In this document: positions 23,771-34,200 of the stretch, in pieces
Layout of the letters: each line of letters starts with the position of its first letter
How positions within the stretch are numbered: position 1 is the first letter of the stretch
Origin: Sambucus nigra
Taxonomy: Eukaryota > Streptophyta > Magnoliopsida > Dipsacales > Adoxaceae
Assembly (NCBI GenBank): GCA_949130495.1
Contig: OX422211.1
Location: 337,719,504-337,783,503 of the forward strand
DNA: 64,000 nucleotides
Direction: 5' to 3'
The notes under the pieces: generated by a model
What the model was told of the DNA's origin: nothing
The model's input: only the letters and a program-made list of their open reading frames with translations
Database searches by the model: none
Position numbers and translations under genes: made by a program

Positions 23771-24490
23771 ATAAGATATAATGTAAAATTTGTTTTAATA
23801 CACTAATAAATACTTATACTAATGCGTAAAATAGTCTTTTTGATTGGACAGTGAGCCAACTGACCATCAAACTAGCTAACTAACGTTTTTTGTCGATTTT
23901 GAATCCTAAACGAGTAGAATGTAAATAAATGGAATAAAACTCTAAATAACTATTGAACCCCAAATATTAAAAGATCCTTACAAAACTGACAAGGAGCCAT
24001 AGAATAGACTCTGATTTTGTTTAAGTAGAATGTGTTATGTGAGGATTGAAATAGTGTTTTTCTTAAGATAATTTCGATTGAATCTTTATATAGAAATGTG
24101 AGTTTAATTAGTTAAAAGCATATTATGTGAATTTAGTTAGTTAGAAGCATATGGTGTATGTTGCTCTATTTTAAAGGAAGCTTCCATATTTAATAACATT
24201 ATTTTTTAAATAAAATATATAATATTCCTTTTTGGATTTTTCTCTTTTTATATTGTGATTGGACAATTATTTTTGTGCTTTGTTATTAGGTTTGCTATTT
24301 TTATTTTGACTCATTTTCAGATTTTTTTATACAAATTATAACCTTTATGCTTTATTTTCTTAACACACAAGTTCTAACTGTTTGTCATTTTTGTCTATCA
24401 TGTCCATGATACTATTCATTATATTTTTCAAAATTTAGGGGTTAAAGTATAATTTGTGTAAAGTTGATTAAGTGCCTAAGTAAAATATTT

Positions 24491-24497
<7 letters not shown>

Positions 24498-24548
<51 letters not shown>
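24498..24548. repeat. (TA)n microsatellite in Helitron 1
   Basis: An almost pure TA tract of about 50 bp. The orthologous tract in Helitron 2 (about 47598-47618) is shorter, so it has changed length since the copies diverged. Confidence 0.9.
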
Positions 24549-24552
<4 letters not shown>

Positions 24553-24904
24553 TAGTAATTATCGTGATTATATATGAGTGTCCATTTTCTCTCCATCTAT
24601 TATTAATTAATACTTATATAATGTGTGAAATAGACATAAAAATATAGTTATGTCTTAAATAAAAAAAGTATCTCGGTGTTTAGTATATACTAATCATAGA
24701 ACTAACATCTCTACTAAAAAATATAAATATGTAGTTGATTTGTAATTTTAAAATAGAGGCATGTTCATATGTCCCAAATTTTTTATTCATTTTTTCATCT
24801 CATATTAACATTAGTTTAAATGTAATGATAATATTATTTATGTGGCATATATTTCACGAATAAAATTATACCACGCTCGCGCATCGCGCGGGATTTAAAA
24901 CTAG

Positions 24905-25573
24905 TTTACCTTTAAAAACTGAAATCAACCAAATCGATCGAGTGACTCGATGTTCCGCCGATGAAATAATTGTTTGTGAAAGTATAATGAATGTTCAGAT
25001 TTAGTTATTCACAAACTCTCATGTCTAATTGATGGCATAAGTAAGTGTGTGTGTATTAAACTACCAAATATTATTTCTAAGAAACTAAAATGGGTAAAAT
25101 TACTTACTCATTTGCCAATGCATATGCAAGCCTTGTGTGAAATCAAACAAACAACTAACTTCAATTGAATGATGATTTATGTTCTTTTTTCATTCTCATA
25201 TATAGAGAGAGAGGCGGAGTGACCAAGAGAAAGAGAGATGTACAGGTGGGGTGGCCGAGAGAGTGTTGAACACTAATTTGTACTTTTTGTTGTACCCCAT
25301 CCCAAGATATGCCCCGATGTCATTATCAAACAAAAATGACAACATTGTGTGTCACCTCCTGGTAGTTGATTTTCCATTAGTTGATTAATGCACCTATAAT
25401 GATTCTATGCATTTTTATTACTTGAAAATCCACCACATTTACATCTTAATCAACATTTAACTACCAAATTAATAATCAACTTCTCCCACACCATTTTATT
25501 TTTAATATTAATACAAGGAATGTTATTTATTTGTGAGATAAAAAAGGTAATTATTTTCATAGAATTAATAGTA
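24905..25573. other. Host flank between Helitron 1 and Stowaway MITE
   Basis: Apart from the dispersed repeat listed separately at 25165-25360, no coding region or element boundary is recognised. Confidence 0.3.
25165..25360 (+). repeat. Dispersed repeat, copy 2 (partner at 18335-18640)
   Basis: It matches the earlier copy block by block: GAGAGAGAGGCGGAGTGA, AGGTGGGGTGG, GTACCCCATCCCAAGATAT, and a downstream ATTGTGTGTCAC. The orientation is the same. It is shorter than copy 1, without the central insert. Nature unknown. Confidence 0.5.
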
Positions 25574-25765
25574 CTCCTGCCATCCCAAATTATAAGTTCA
25601 CCATTCGTTTTTGGATCGTCCCAAGTTAATTATCAAAAAATTTCTGGGCCATAATAAACTATCCAAATTCCTAATAGTGAACATATGTTGAACTTGGTCA
25701 TTTGTTGAAGTTATCCTTGATCTATAAAAAAGATTATATGGAATATTAATTTGGGACAGTGTGAG
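25574..25765. mobile_element. Stowaway-like MITE (Tc1/mariner)
   Basis: The left end CTCCTGCCATCCCAAATTA matches the reverse complement of the right end, CTCACACTGTCCCAAATTA, at about 14 of 19 positions. TA dinucleotides flank it at 25572-25573 and 25766-25767. The CTCC...TCCCAAA terminus, the TA target and the 192 bp length are standard for Stowaway. It has no coding capacity. Confidence 0.8.
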
Positions 25766-25767
25766 TA

Positions 25768-26115
25768 ATGTTTCATATTATTATTATTTTTTTACCTCAG
25801 ATCTACTTTATAATCTGTTATTTAACATATTCCCACTTTCATAATCTTTTCGACATAGCTCCCAATTTTTTAACAACATCCTAACTTTATTAAAGAAAAT
25901 TTTAATTCAGTATTACTTATAACCCCTAAAACCAAAAAAAAAACAACAAATATCTCAAATCCAATTACCATCTACTTATCTTTTTCACCACCCAACAAAC
26001 CCTAAATCTAACCATATATCCAAATAACTCTTGCAATCCTTTACCATCCCTTTCATAAAATTATTCATAAATGTTCACTATTTTTTTTCTAATATTAAAC
26101 ATTTAAGGTTTCTCA
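25768..26115. other. Host flank left of the Tat retrotransposon
   Basis: AT- and C-rich non-coding sequence in which no feature is recognised. It ends in the 5 bp target site ATTAC. Confidence 0.3.
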
Positions 26116-26120
26116 ATTAC
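26116..26120. repeat. Tat element target-site duplication (left)
   Basis: ATTAC abuts the left LTR and is repeated at 34885-34889 after the right LTR. Five bases is the usual size for LTR retrotransposon integrase. Confidence 0.9.
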
Positions 26121-26739
26121 TGTTGATGTAAAAAACTAGATCGCTCTAATTTTTCAATCACAGATAAATAAATAAGACAAAGATTTTTAAAGTGGTTCGG
26201 CTAGGAATAAAGCCTACGTCCACTGTTATGTTATTGCTGAGTGTTTGTGGAATTCTTGATTACAAGTTCTCTCAAGAAATTCCGGTCCCCTTGAATGAGG
26301 ATGATACAAGGTATTTATAGCCTTGAGGCTGTACATGAAAGGGTCGATACATTAAATGATATACATGTGAAAGGGTAATACATTTAATGCCCTTAGACTT
26401 GTGCGTCAAGGATAATCATTTAATGAACCAGTTGGACTGTTCGTTATTTGGCAATCAATGCTGTGGCCGAGATGCAGCTCGGATCGTCTGAGTAACTCGG
26501 GTATGTTGATCTTCCTGGTATTCAAGAATTCCTCGGAGAGGTATGTTCCTTGGAGAGGTATGTTCCTCGGAGCCTATGAGTTCCTCGGAGAGGTATGTTC
26601 CTCGGAGCCTGTGAGTTCCTCGGAGAGGTATGTTCCTCGGAGCCTGTGAGTTCCTCGGAGAGGTCTGTTGTTGCCATGTAGATAGCCGGGTGTCTTCGTA
26701 TGATTGGTCCACGTCAGCAGATTAAATTTGGTATCAACA
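26121..26739 (-). repeat. 3' LTR of the Tat element
   Basis: 619 bp, identical to the LTR at 34266-34884 except for T instead of A at the seventh base from its left edge. It contains about three copies of a 35 bp tandem repeat (TTCCTCGGAGAGGTATG type) at about 26540-26660, and a TATAAATA box on the minus strand at 26312-26319. Confidence 0.95.
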
Positions 26740-26752
26740 GAAGCCCCCAATG
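26740..26752 (-). other. Polypurine tract of the Tat element
   Basis: The minus strand reads ATTGGGGGCTTC immediately before the 3' LTR start TGTTGATACC. This is the plus-strand priming site; it is short and interrupted by CTT, as in several plant Tat elements. Confidence 0.6.
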
Positions 26753-27765
26753 CTTCATGCTTGATGGTTTACTTGAAAGGATGGAGTATTTTATTTTGCA
26801 GTGTTGCTCGGTGCTCGTGAAATTCTTGATCTACCTTCTTGATTTGTTGAACATAAAGGGCATTATCTCTTGGACGACATATGATGCCGCTTGTAGCTTA
26901 TCATAATCTTCAAGTATGTTGATTGGTTTGCTAGCCGACCTACTGCATTCTGTGAGCTAGTGGTGGACTTTGAAACATTTTCTTGCAACTTCTTCTTCGA
27001 TGTTGGTCGAGACAGTAGTAGCAAAGATCTCAGTGATGTAGATGCTGATTTTAACTTCTACCTCTACTCGGGGGCGAGCAAGAGGTTCTCAGGGACGAGC
27101 AAGAGCTGCTCGGGGACGAGCAAGAGTTGCTCGGACAGACCATCTGTGATGAACATCAGAATGCTGAAATATCTTAACTTCATAAAATTCCCATTATGCT
27201 TTGGATGATTTTCTTGCTGGCGAGGAACCTGTTTCAAAATCAGAGAGAGAGAAACCAATAGAATAGGAATCTCAATGTAATAGTTAGTACACAATTTAAT
27301 TTTGATGTAATAAATTTGCATAATTCATTTTGAATTCAGTGAAAGAATTTCATTTTTGTTCGCAAATTTGAATTTGCTATTGTTTTGTAAATATCAAACA
27401 CTTTATTATTTGTGCTTGCATAACAATATTGTATGGTTCATCGACCAAAAAGGTTACAAGTATCAATGTTGCTTGATCACTTAATAATAAAGTAATGAGT
27501 ATAATTTATTCAAAGTGTTTCCAACCAACCAAGGTGGATAAATAATGTTTGTCGACCAACTACAGTTGATGGGTTTTTATCCCCGACCAACCATACTTGG
27601 TATAGTTTGGAATATTTTGTTCTTTAAAGAACTTTTTGAAATAATGTTACCTCCTGACCAACATAAGTTGTAATATGAGAGTATATTTTTATCTTACCAA
27701 CCGTAATTGATCATGCTGGTGTACACTTTTTGGCTCCTTAAAGCTTTTGGCTCCTTAGAGCATGT

Positions 27766-28100
27766 CCTCCTAACCAAAGGAGGTTGGCTACTTATAGCAC
27801 TTTTGCTCCGTAGAGCGCTCCGGAGAGCTTATCCTCCTAACCAAAGGAGGTTGGCTACTTATAGCACTTTTGCTCCGTAGAGCGCTCCGGAGAGCTTATC
27901 CTCCTAACCAAAGGAGGTTGGCTACTTATAGCACTTTTGCTCCGTAGAGCGCTCCGGAGAGCTTATCCTCCTATCCAAAGGAGGTTGGCTACTTATAGCA
28001 CTTTTGCTCCGTAGAGCGCTCCGGAGAGCTTATCCTCCTAACCAAAGGAGGTTGGCTACTTATAGCACTTTTGCTCCGTAGAGCGCTCCGGAGAGCTTGA
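27766..28100. repeat. 67 bp tandem repeat, 5 units, in Tat 3' region
   Basis: AGGTTGGCTA recurs at 27781, 27848, 27915, 27982 and 28049, an exact 67 bp period. Each unit carries CTCCTAACCAAAGGAGG, a perfect-arm hairpin, and GAGCGCTCCGGAGAGC, a second palindromic block. Units are almost identical, suggesting recent slippage or unequal exchange. Confidence 0.95.
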
Positions 28101-28142
28101 CTCCGTAGAGCATGACTCCGTAGAGCATGACTCCGTAGAGCA
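28100..28142. repeat. 14 bp tandem repeat, 3 units
   Basis: GACTCCGTAGAGCAT is repeated head to tail directly after the 67 bp array. The units are built from the CTCCGTAGAGC part of the 67 bp unit, so the short repeat arose from the long one. Confidence 0.85.
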
Positions 28143-28265
28143 GTCTTCTTCTTGTCCAGCAGTGTAGTGTTCAACACTAATATTCCCCGAAAAATTTTCA
28201 ACAGAAAGAAAATGGTGAACCATCCTCGTTTTATTCATAATGAAGGAAATACTTTACATTTTTCA

Positions 28266-31200
28266 TTACTGATAATACTTTCGCAGGTGTTCAGCATTCC
28301 ATGCATTCTGAAATTCTTCTCCTTCTAGAGTTGCTATTCTGTAGGTTCCAGGTCGAACAACCTCTGTAACTCGGTAAGGTCCATGCCAGTTTGCTTCCAG
28401 TTTATTCTGTTTCTGAATGACTTTCTTCAGCACATAATCACCCTCCTTCAAATCGCATTTCTTCACCCTTTTGTTGTAGAACAGAGCTGTTCGTTGTTGA
28501 TAAGCAGCATTCCTAATGGCTGCCTCTTCTCTTACTTCTTCGAGCATGTCCAAATCCATTCTTCTCATCAAATCACTGATCGGAGAGTTGAAATTCAGCA
28601 CTCTATGCGTTGGGAGACCCAACTCGGCCGGTATCACAGCCTCACTTCCAAATGCTAGCATATATGGTGATTCTCCAGTTGCTGCTCGGGGAGTTGTTCG
28701 GTAGGCCCATAATACTGATTGGAGCTCATTAATCCAATTTGCTTTAGCTTCACTTAGCCTCTTTTTCAACCCATTCAGTAATGTTCTGTTCGTCACTTCA
28801 GTCTGTCCATTGCTTTGGGGATGTCCTGGTGCTGAATGAAACTTCAAAACGTTCGACTGATGACAATAGGCAGCAAATTCTTCATTATCAAATTGTGTTC
28901 CATGATCTGTGATGAAAGCATGAGGGAGACCATATCGACAAATGATATTCTTCCATACAAACTGGTATACCTTCTCGTACGTCATATTGATAAGAGGCTC
29001 AGCTTCCACCCACTTAGTAAAATAGTCCACTGCAACTACGAGATACTTGAATCTTCCTCGGGTGATCGGCAGTGGTCCAACCAAATCAATTCCCCACATG
29101 GCAAATGGCCAAGGGGAAGTTATTGGTGTTAGCAATGCTTGTGGAGTTCGTCGGATGGAGGAAAAACGTTGGCATTTGTCACATTTCTTGGCATAGGCTA
29201 TACAATCAGCCCTCATTGTCGGCCAGTAATATCCCTGTGTCATCACTCTTTGTAAAAGTGTTCGACCTGCTACATGAGCTCCACAAGATCCTTCATGGAT
29301 TTCTTCAATCAATTCTTTCACCTCGGTAGGATGTACACATCTCTGCAAACCTGCCATAATTCCTCGTCTATACAAAATACCATTAGTTAATACATACCGA
29401 GCAGCTTTATACTTCAGTTTCTTGGCAGCGAGTTTGTCCTCCGGCAATTCGCCCTCTTCAACATATTTCCTGATTGGATCCATCCAAGATGGTCCTAAAT
29501 CAAGAGTAATCACATTCGTTGTCAGATCTTCATCTATGCTCCGACCTTCTAATACTTCAATCGGTATGGTTCTTCGCATCTCGGTACGAGTAGCTGATGC
29601 TAGTCGGGCCAGTGCATCTGCTTGTACATTCTCCATCCTCGGTATTCTCACCAATTGAATGGCATCAAATTCTGTCAACAATTTCATCACCTTTGCATGA
29701 TATTTGATCATTAAGTCTCCTTTAATCGCATATATTCCCATCATCTGATTCACAATTAATTGAGAATCACTGAATACCATCACCTGTTGTGCTTCCATAG
29801 TCTTTGCTAGATTAAGACCTGCTATCATGGCCTCATACTCCGCTTCATTGTTAGAGGCTTTGAATTGGAATCGCAAAGCATATTCCATGTCAATCTCGTC
29901 TGGGGTGATCAAAACAATTCCTGCCCCACAACCAGCTGTGCAGGATGATCCATCTACATATAATCTCCATGTAGGTATTTCGTCTTCAAATTTCTTATCT
30001 GTCAGAGTTCCTCGATAAAATATCTGCTGTTTTCTTCCATCATCCCCCGGTATCTTTCGCTCCTCGTCAGTCATCTGCTCGTACTCTTTTACCAACCGTG
30101 GCTGGTCTGAATTTGAATATAATGATTTCTCTACATCCACAAGTCCTTTTACCAACCTTGGTTGGTTTGGACCTATTTCTGCTGATCCTGTATCGTCCAC
30201 AGGTAGGTCAGCAAATGTTTCTGTTGATCCTGTATCGTCCACAGGTAACTCAGCAGGCATCTTTTGCTCCTCGGGGGTATCAGGGTATGTGAACTCTGCT
30301 ATAAAATCTGCTACAGCCTGCCCTTTCAATGATGATCTGGGCTCATACACAATATCGTATTCACCAAGTTCTACTGCCCAGTACATCAGTCTCCCTGATT
30401 TTTCTGGCTTATGGAGGGCTTGTCTCAATGGCATATCAGTATAAACAATAATGGTATGGGCTTGGAAATATGGCCTCATTCTTCTGCTTGCCTCAATTAG
30501 TGCCAATGCCAATTTTTCTAGCTTTGGGTACCTGATTTCTGCACCTCGGAAAGCCTTACTTGTGTAATAAATTGGCTTCTGGACTCCATTCTCCAATCTG
30601 ATCAACGCTGAACTGACTGCGTTCTCTGATACTGCCAAATACAAATACAACTTTTCTCCTGTTATTGGTCTGGACAACAGTGGAGGTGTTCCCAAATATT
30701 TCTTCAAGTCTTGAAAAGCTTTTTCACATTCCTCATTCCACTCAAAGGTTTTTCGAAGTGTTTTGAAGAATGGTATGCATTTATCAGTTGCTCGAGATAC
30801 AAATCTGTTGAGCGCTGCAACTCGTCCGGTAAGACTCTGCACTTCTTTCTTCGTCGTCGGAGATCGCAGCCCTAGAAGAGCTTTGATCTTATCTGGATTT
30901 GCCTCAATACCTCGCTGATTGACGATGTATCCGAGGAACATTCCTTCTCGTACTCCAAAGGTGCACTTCGTCGGGTTAAGCTTCATTTGGTATTTATCCA
31001 ATTGATCAAAAGTTTGACTCAAGTCAATCAAATGATCAGTAGCTTTCTTGCTTTTAGTGAGCATGTCATCGACATAGACCTCCATGTTGCGGCTGATTTG
31101 TTCGGTAAAAACCTTGTTCATCAACCGCTGATATGTTGCACCTGCATTTTTTAAACCAAAAGGCATAACATTATAACAATAAGTTCCCCTAGGGGTAATA

Positions 31201-34200
31201 AAAGAAGTACTTTCCCTGTCTTCAGGTTTCATTTTGATCTGGTTGTAGCCAGAGTAAGCATCCATGAAGCTGAGTAGCTCGTGTCCCGAGGTAGCATCCA
31301 CCAGTTGATCAATTCTGGGCAGTGGAAAATGATCCTTGGGGCATGCTTTATTGAGATCGGTGAAATCGACACACATTCTCCATTTGTTGTTTTTCTTCTT
31401 TACCATCACCACATTAGCCAACCAATCTGGATATTTTACATCTTCAATGAATTGGGCTTTCTGGAGTTTCTCGACTTCCTCCTGTATGGCCTGATTCTTC
31501 TCGGGACTAAACACCCTTCTTCTCTGCTTTACAGGTTTAATCTCCTTATTCACATTGAGTTCATGACATAAGAAGTTTGGATCTATTCCTGGCATGTCTT
31601 CATGACTCCAAGCAAAAGTATTTTTCCTATTCTTCAAGAAAGCTATCAACTCCTCTTTTATCGACATATCCAACGATGAACCTATCTGGGTTATTCGTTC
31701 AGGATGTTCGTCGTCCAAAATAACGTTTTCTGTAGATTCCATCACCTGTCCTTTTACAAGTTGAGATTCATCCCTGGGATCAAGAGTTTCAATTTCTGTA
31801 CCTTCTTCCACCTGGTAAGTTGTAGTCTTTTTCATCGATCCTTCTAGTTCTTCTTGCTCGGCCGACGAATAATAGCATTCCCGAGCTACTTTTTGATCAC
31901 CTTTCACCACTCCAACTCCAAAATTTGTTGGGAATTTCAAACATTGATGTACTGTAGAAGGAACGGCTTCGAACTTCTTCAATCCAACTCTTCCCATGAT
32001 GATGTTGTAGGCTGACTGCACATTCTTATCCATCACAAAGAATCGTATTCTTTCTGTTCGACAAACAGGCCAGGTTCCAATGAATATATCCAACTTGATC
32101 GTCCCAAGTGGAAAAACTTTCTCGCCAGCAAAACCCAGAAGGGGTCTGTGATAAGGTTCTAATTGGGATAATTTCAAATTCAGGCTATCAAAGCATGAAT
32201 AGTACATGATGTCTGCCGAACTACCATTATCTACCAACACCCTTGAAATGATCACGTCCTTCATTCTCATTTTAATCACCAAAGGATCATCATGAGGGTA
32301 AAGAACACCTGCCAGGTCATTTTTTGAAAAACCAATTACTAGCTTCTCTTTGTTTACCTTCCTCGGACGATCATCCTCGGCCAGGTTTATTCGCTGAATA
32401 TATGAGCAAGCTTGAGCCTCTCCGAGATAAGCTTTTCTTTCTGCAGTAAGGTCTCCTCCTCCTGCATCTCCCCCTGTAATAACGTTACAATGAAATGATC
32501 CAAAACGTATGGAAAATACCTCTCGTTCAGGTTTTCTTGGCTTCTTGGGAAGATCGGGGTCATCATCTGGATCCTCTTCATGGTCCTTCCTCTTATTCTC
32601 CTCTGCACGACGAGGAGATCTAGATCTCTTTCTAATTCTGTCCTCATTTGTCCTCTCACCTCTGCGATCTACATACTTTGATAATTTTCCTCTTCGAATG
32701 AGTGTTTCAATCTCGTTCTGAAGGGCTATACAATTTTTGGTCATATGGCCATGATCTTTGTGAAACTCGCAATATTTGGTCTTATTCCTCATGTCTGGAT
32801 CTGACTTCAGTTTCTCTGGCCATTTGATTTCCTCGTTATTCCTGATTTCTTCTAAAACATGATTAATACCCATTCTCAATGGAGTATAATTATCATACTT
32901 CTTTAGGGCTTCCAACTTTATCCTGTTATTCCTGGAATATTTGTCACCACCATTGCCTTTCTGATCTTTCTTCTTAGAATTGTCGACCTCCACTTTAACT
33001 TCTTTATCCATATTCTTCTTCGCAGTCATAGCCTCCTCGGCATTCATGATTTTGGCCGCCTTTGCCATCAATTCCGACATATTTTTAGGCGGATCTTTGG
33101 CCAGAGTATAGTATAGCTTGTTAGGCAGCAAACCACTCATCAAAGCAGTGATTGCTGTCTTTTCTTCATAATCTATGACTTCCAACTTTTCGTTATTGAA
33201 ACGAGTTATGTAATCTCTAGTACTTTCACCTGATTTCTGTCTAACACTTAGCAAGTGTGCTACTCGCTTTACCGGCTTTGCTCCAAAACAAAAATTACCA
33301 ATAAACAGCTCGGCTAACTGAACAAAAGTTGAAATCTTACCCCGAGGAAGATTATTGTACCATATCTGTGCAGATCCGGTAAGAGTTCCCGAGAATGCTC
33401 TACACCTCATCTCGTCGGGGACAGCATAAATATCTGCAGCAGCTTGGTACTGTTCTATATGAAGTACAGGATCTGTCTTACCATCGTACTTGGGGGTCAC
33501 TACAGGTGCTTTGAATTTCGACGGTGTAGGGAAATCCACAATGGCTTGCACAAAAGGTGTCCCTTGAACAAAAGTTCTCTGTAAGGGGTTCCTCGCCTTA
33601 GCCATTTCTCCCAGTCTATCCTCCAATCGTTGAATGGAACCTTTCCATGCTTCATTCCCTTCCTCGGGCCGCCTAGTCCGAGCAACTGATTGCCCTGACG
33701 TAGCTTCCTGAGATTTATCTCGACGAGTAATTGGTCGTGATTGTGCAGATCTTTCTCTCGAACCTGGTGGTGGTCGAAAACTTCCTGATGGAGCCCTAGG
33801 TGGACTCATGTTCCTCCTTGGTCCTAACCGACTGAAAGGAGACACCCTGCTTAATCTTTCTAAAGCGCTAGTTCTCTCAGGAGAAAGAGAGATATGTTGA
33901 TCTGTATCCGTAGCCTGTATTGATGAAGTTCGTCCAGGTTGATAAGAAAAATCATTGGATTCCCCATTGCGATATGACCCAATACGTCTGGATCGTGATT
34001 GCCCATGATCAGTCCTTTGCCCTGAATAAGTAGGTATACTGCCTTGAAGAGTTTGAAGGAGTTGCCTCATAGATTCTTGCATGGCGGTTTGTCCCTGAGC
34101 CAGATTCGTCATAATTCCGGCCAGATCTGGAGATGTAGATAGATTTGGAAGATTTCCAGTATTTCCAGCATTCCGATTACTGGATTCTGGATTATCTGCC

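Larger units (their letters stand above)
21598..24904 (+). mobile_element. Non-autonomous Helitron, copy 1
   Basis: The 5' end is TCTCTATATACTATAAAA, preceded by host A. The 3' end carries a GC-rich hairpin (CTCGCGC, loop ATC, GCGCGGG) at 24876-24892, then TTTAAAACTAG and host T. These are the diagnostic Helitron features: TC start, subterminal hairpin, CTRR end, insertion between A and T, no target duplication. A second copy with the same ends lies at 44453-47948. There is no Rep/helicase ORF, so mobilisation would need a partner element. It contains a 31-codon exon with splice donor, about 1.8 kb of T/A-tract repeats and a (TA)n tract. Confidence 0.9.
26753..28265 (-). other. 3' untranslated region of the Tat element, repeat-rich
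   Basis: About 1.5 kb lies between the pol stop (TAA, 28266-28268) and the polypurine tract. It holds three ~24 bp GACGAGCAAGAG repeats at about 27072-27138, many CCAACC...GGTTGG-type palindromes at about 27440-27720, five 67 bp tandem repeats and three 14 bp repeats. No conserved ORF is present on either strand; the open frame at 26960-27208 is repeat-driven. Related Tat elements often carry an antisense ORF here, which this copy lacks. Confidence 0.7.

Noticed and set aside
26455..26712. 85-codon open frame in both LTRs (also 34600-34857)
   Set aside because: It covers the 35 bp tandem repeats of the LTR and exists on both strands; it is identical only because the LTRs are.
27766..28100. 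CRISPR-like array
   Set aside because: The whole 67 bp unit repeats without variable spacers, and the context is a plant retrotransposon.
28383..33685. Many plus-strand and alternative-frame ORFs inside gag-pol
   Set aside because: They are shadows of the 1978-residue minus-strand polyprotein and show no independent motifs.
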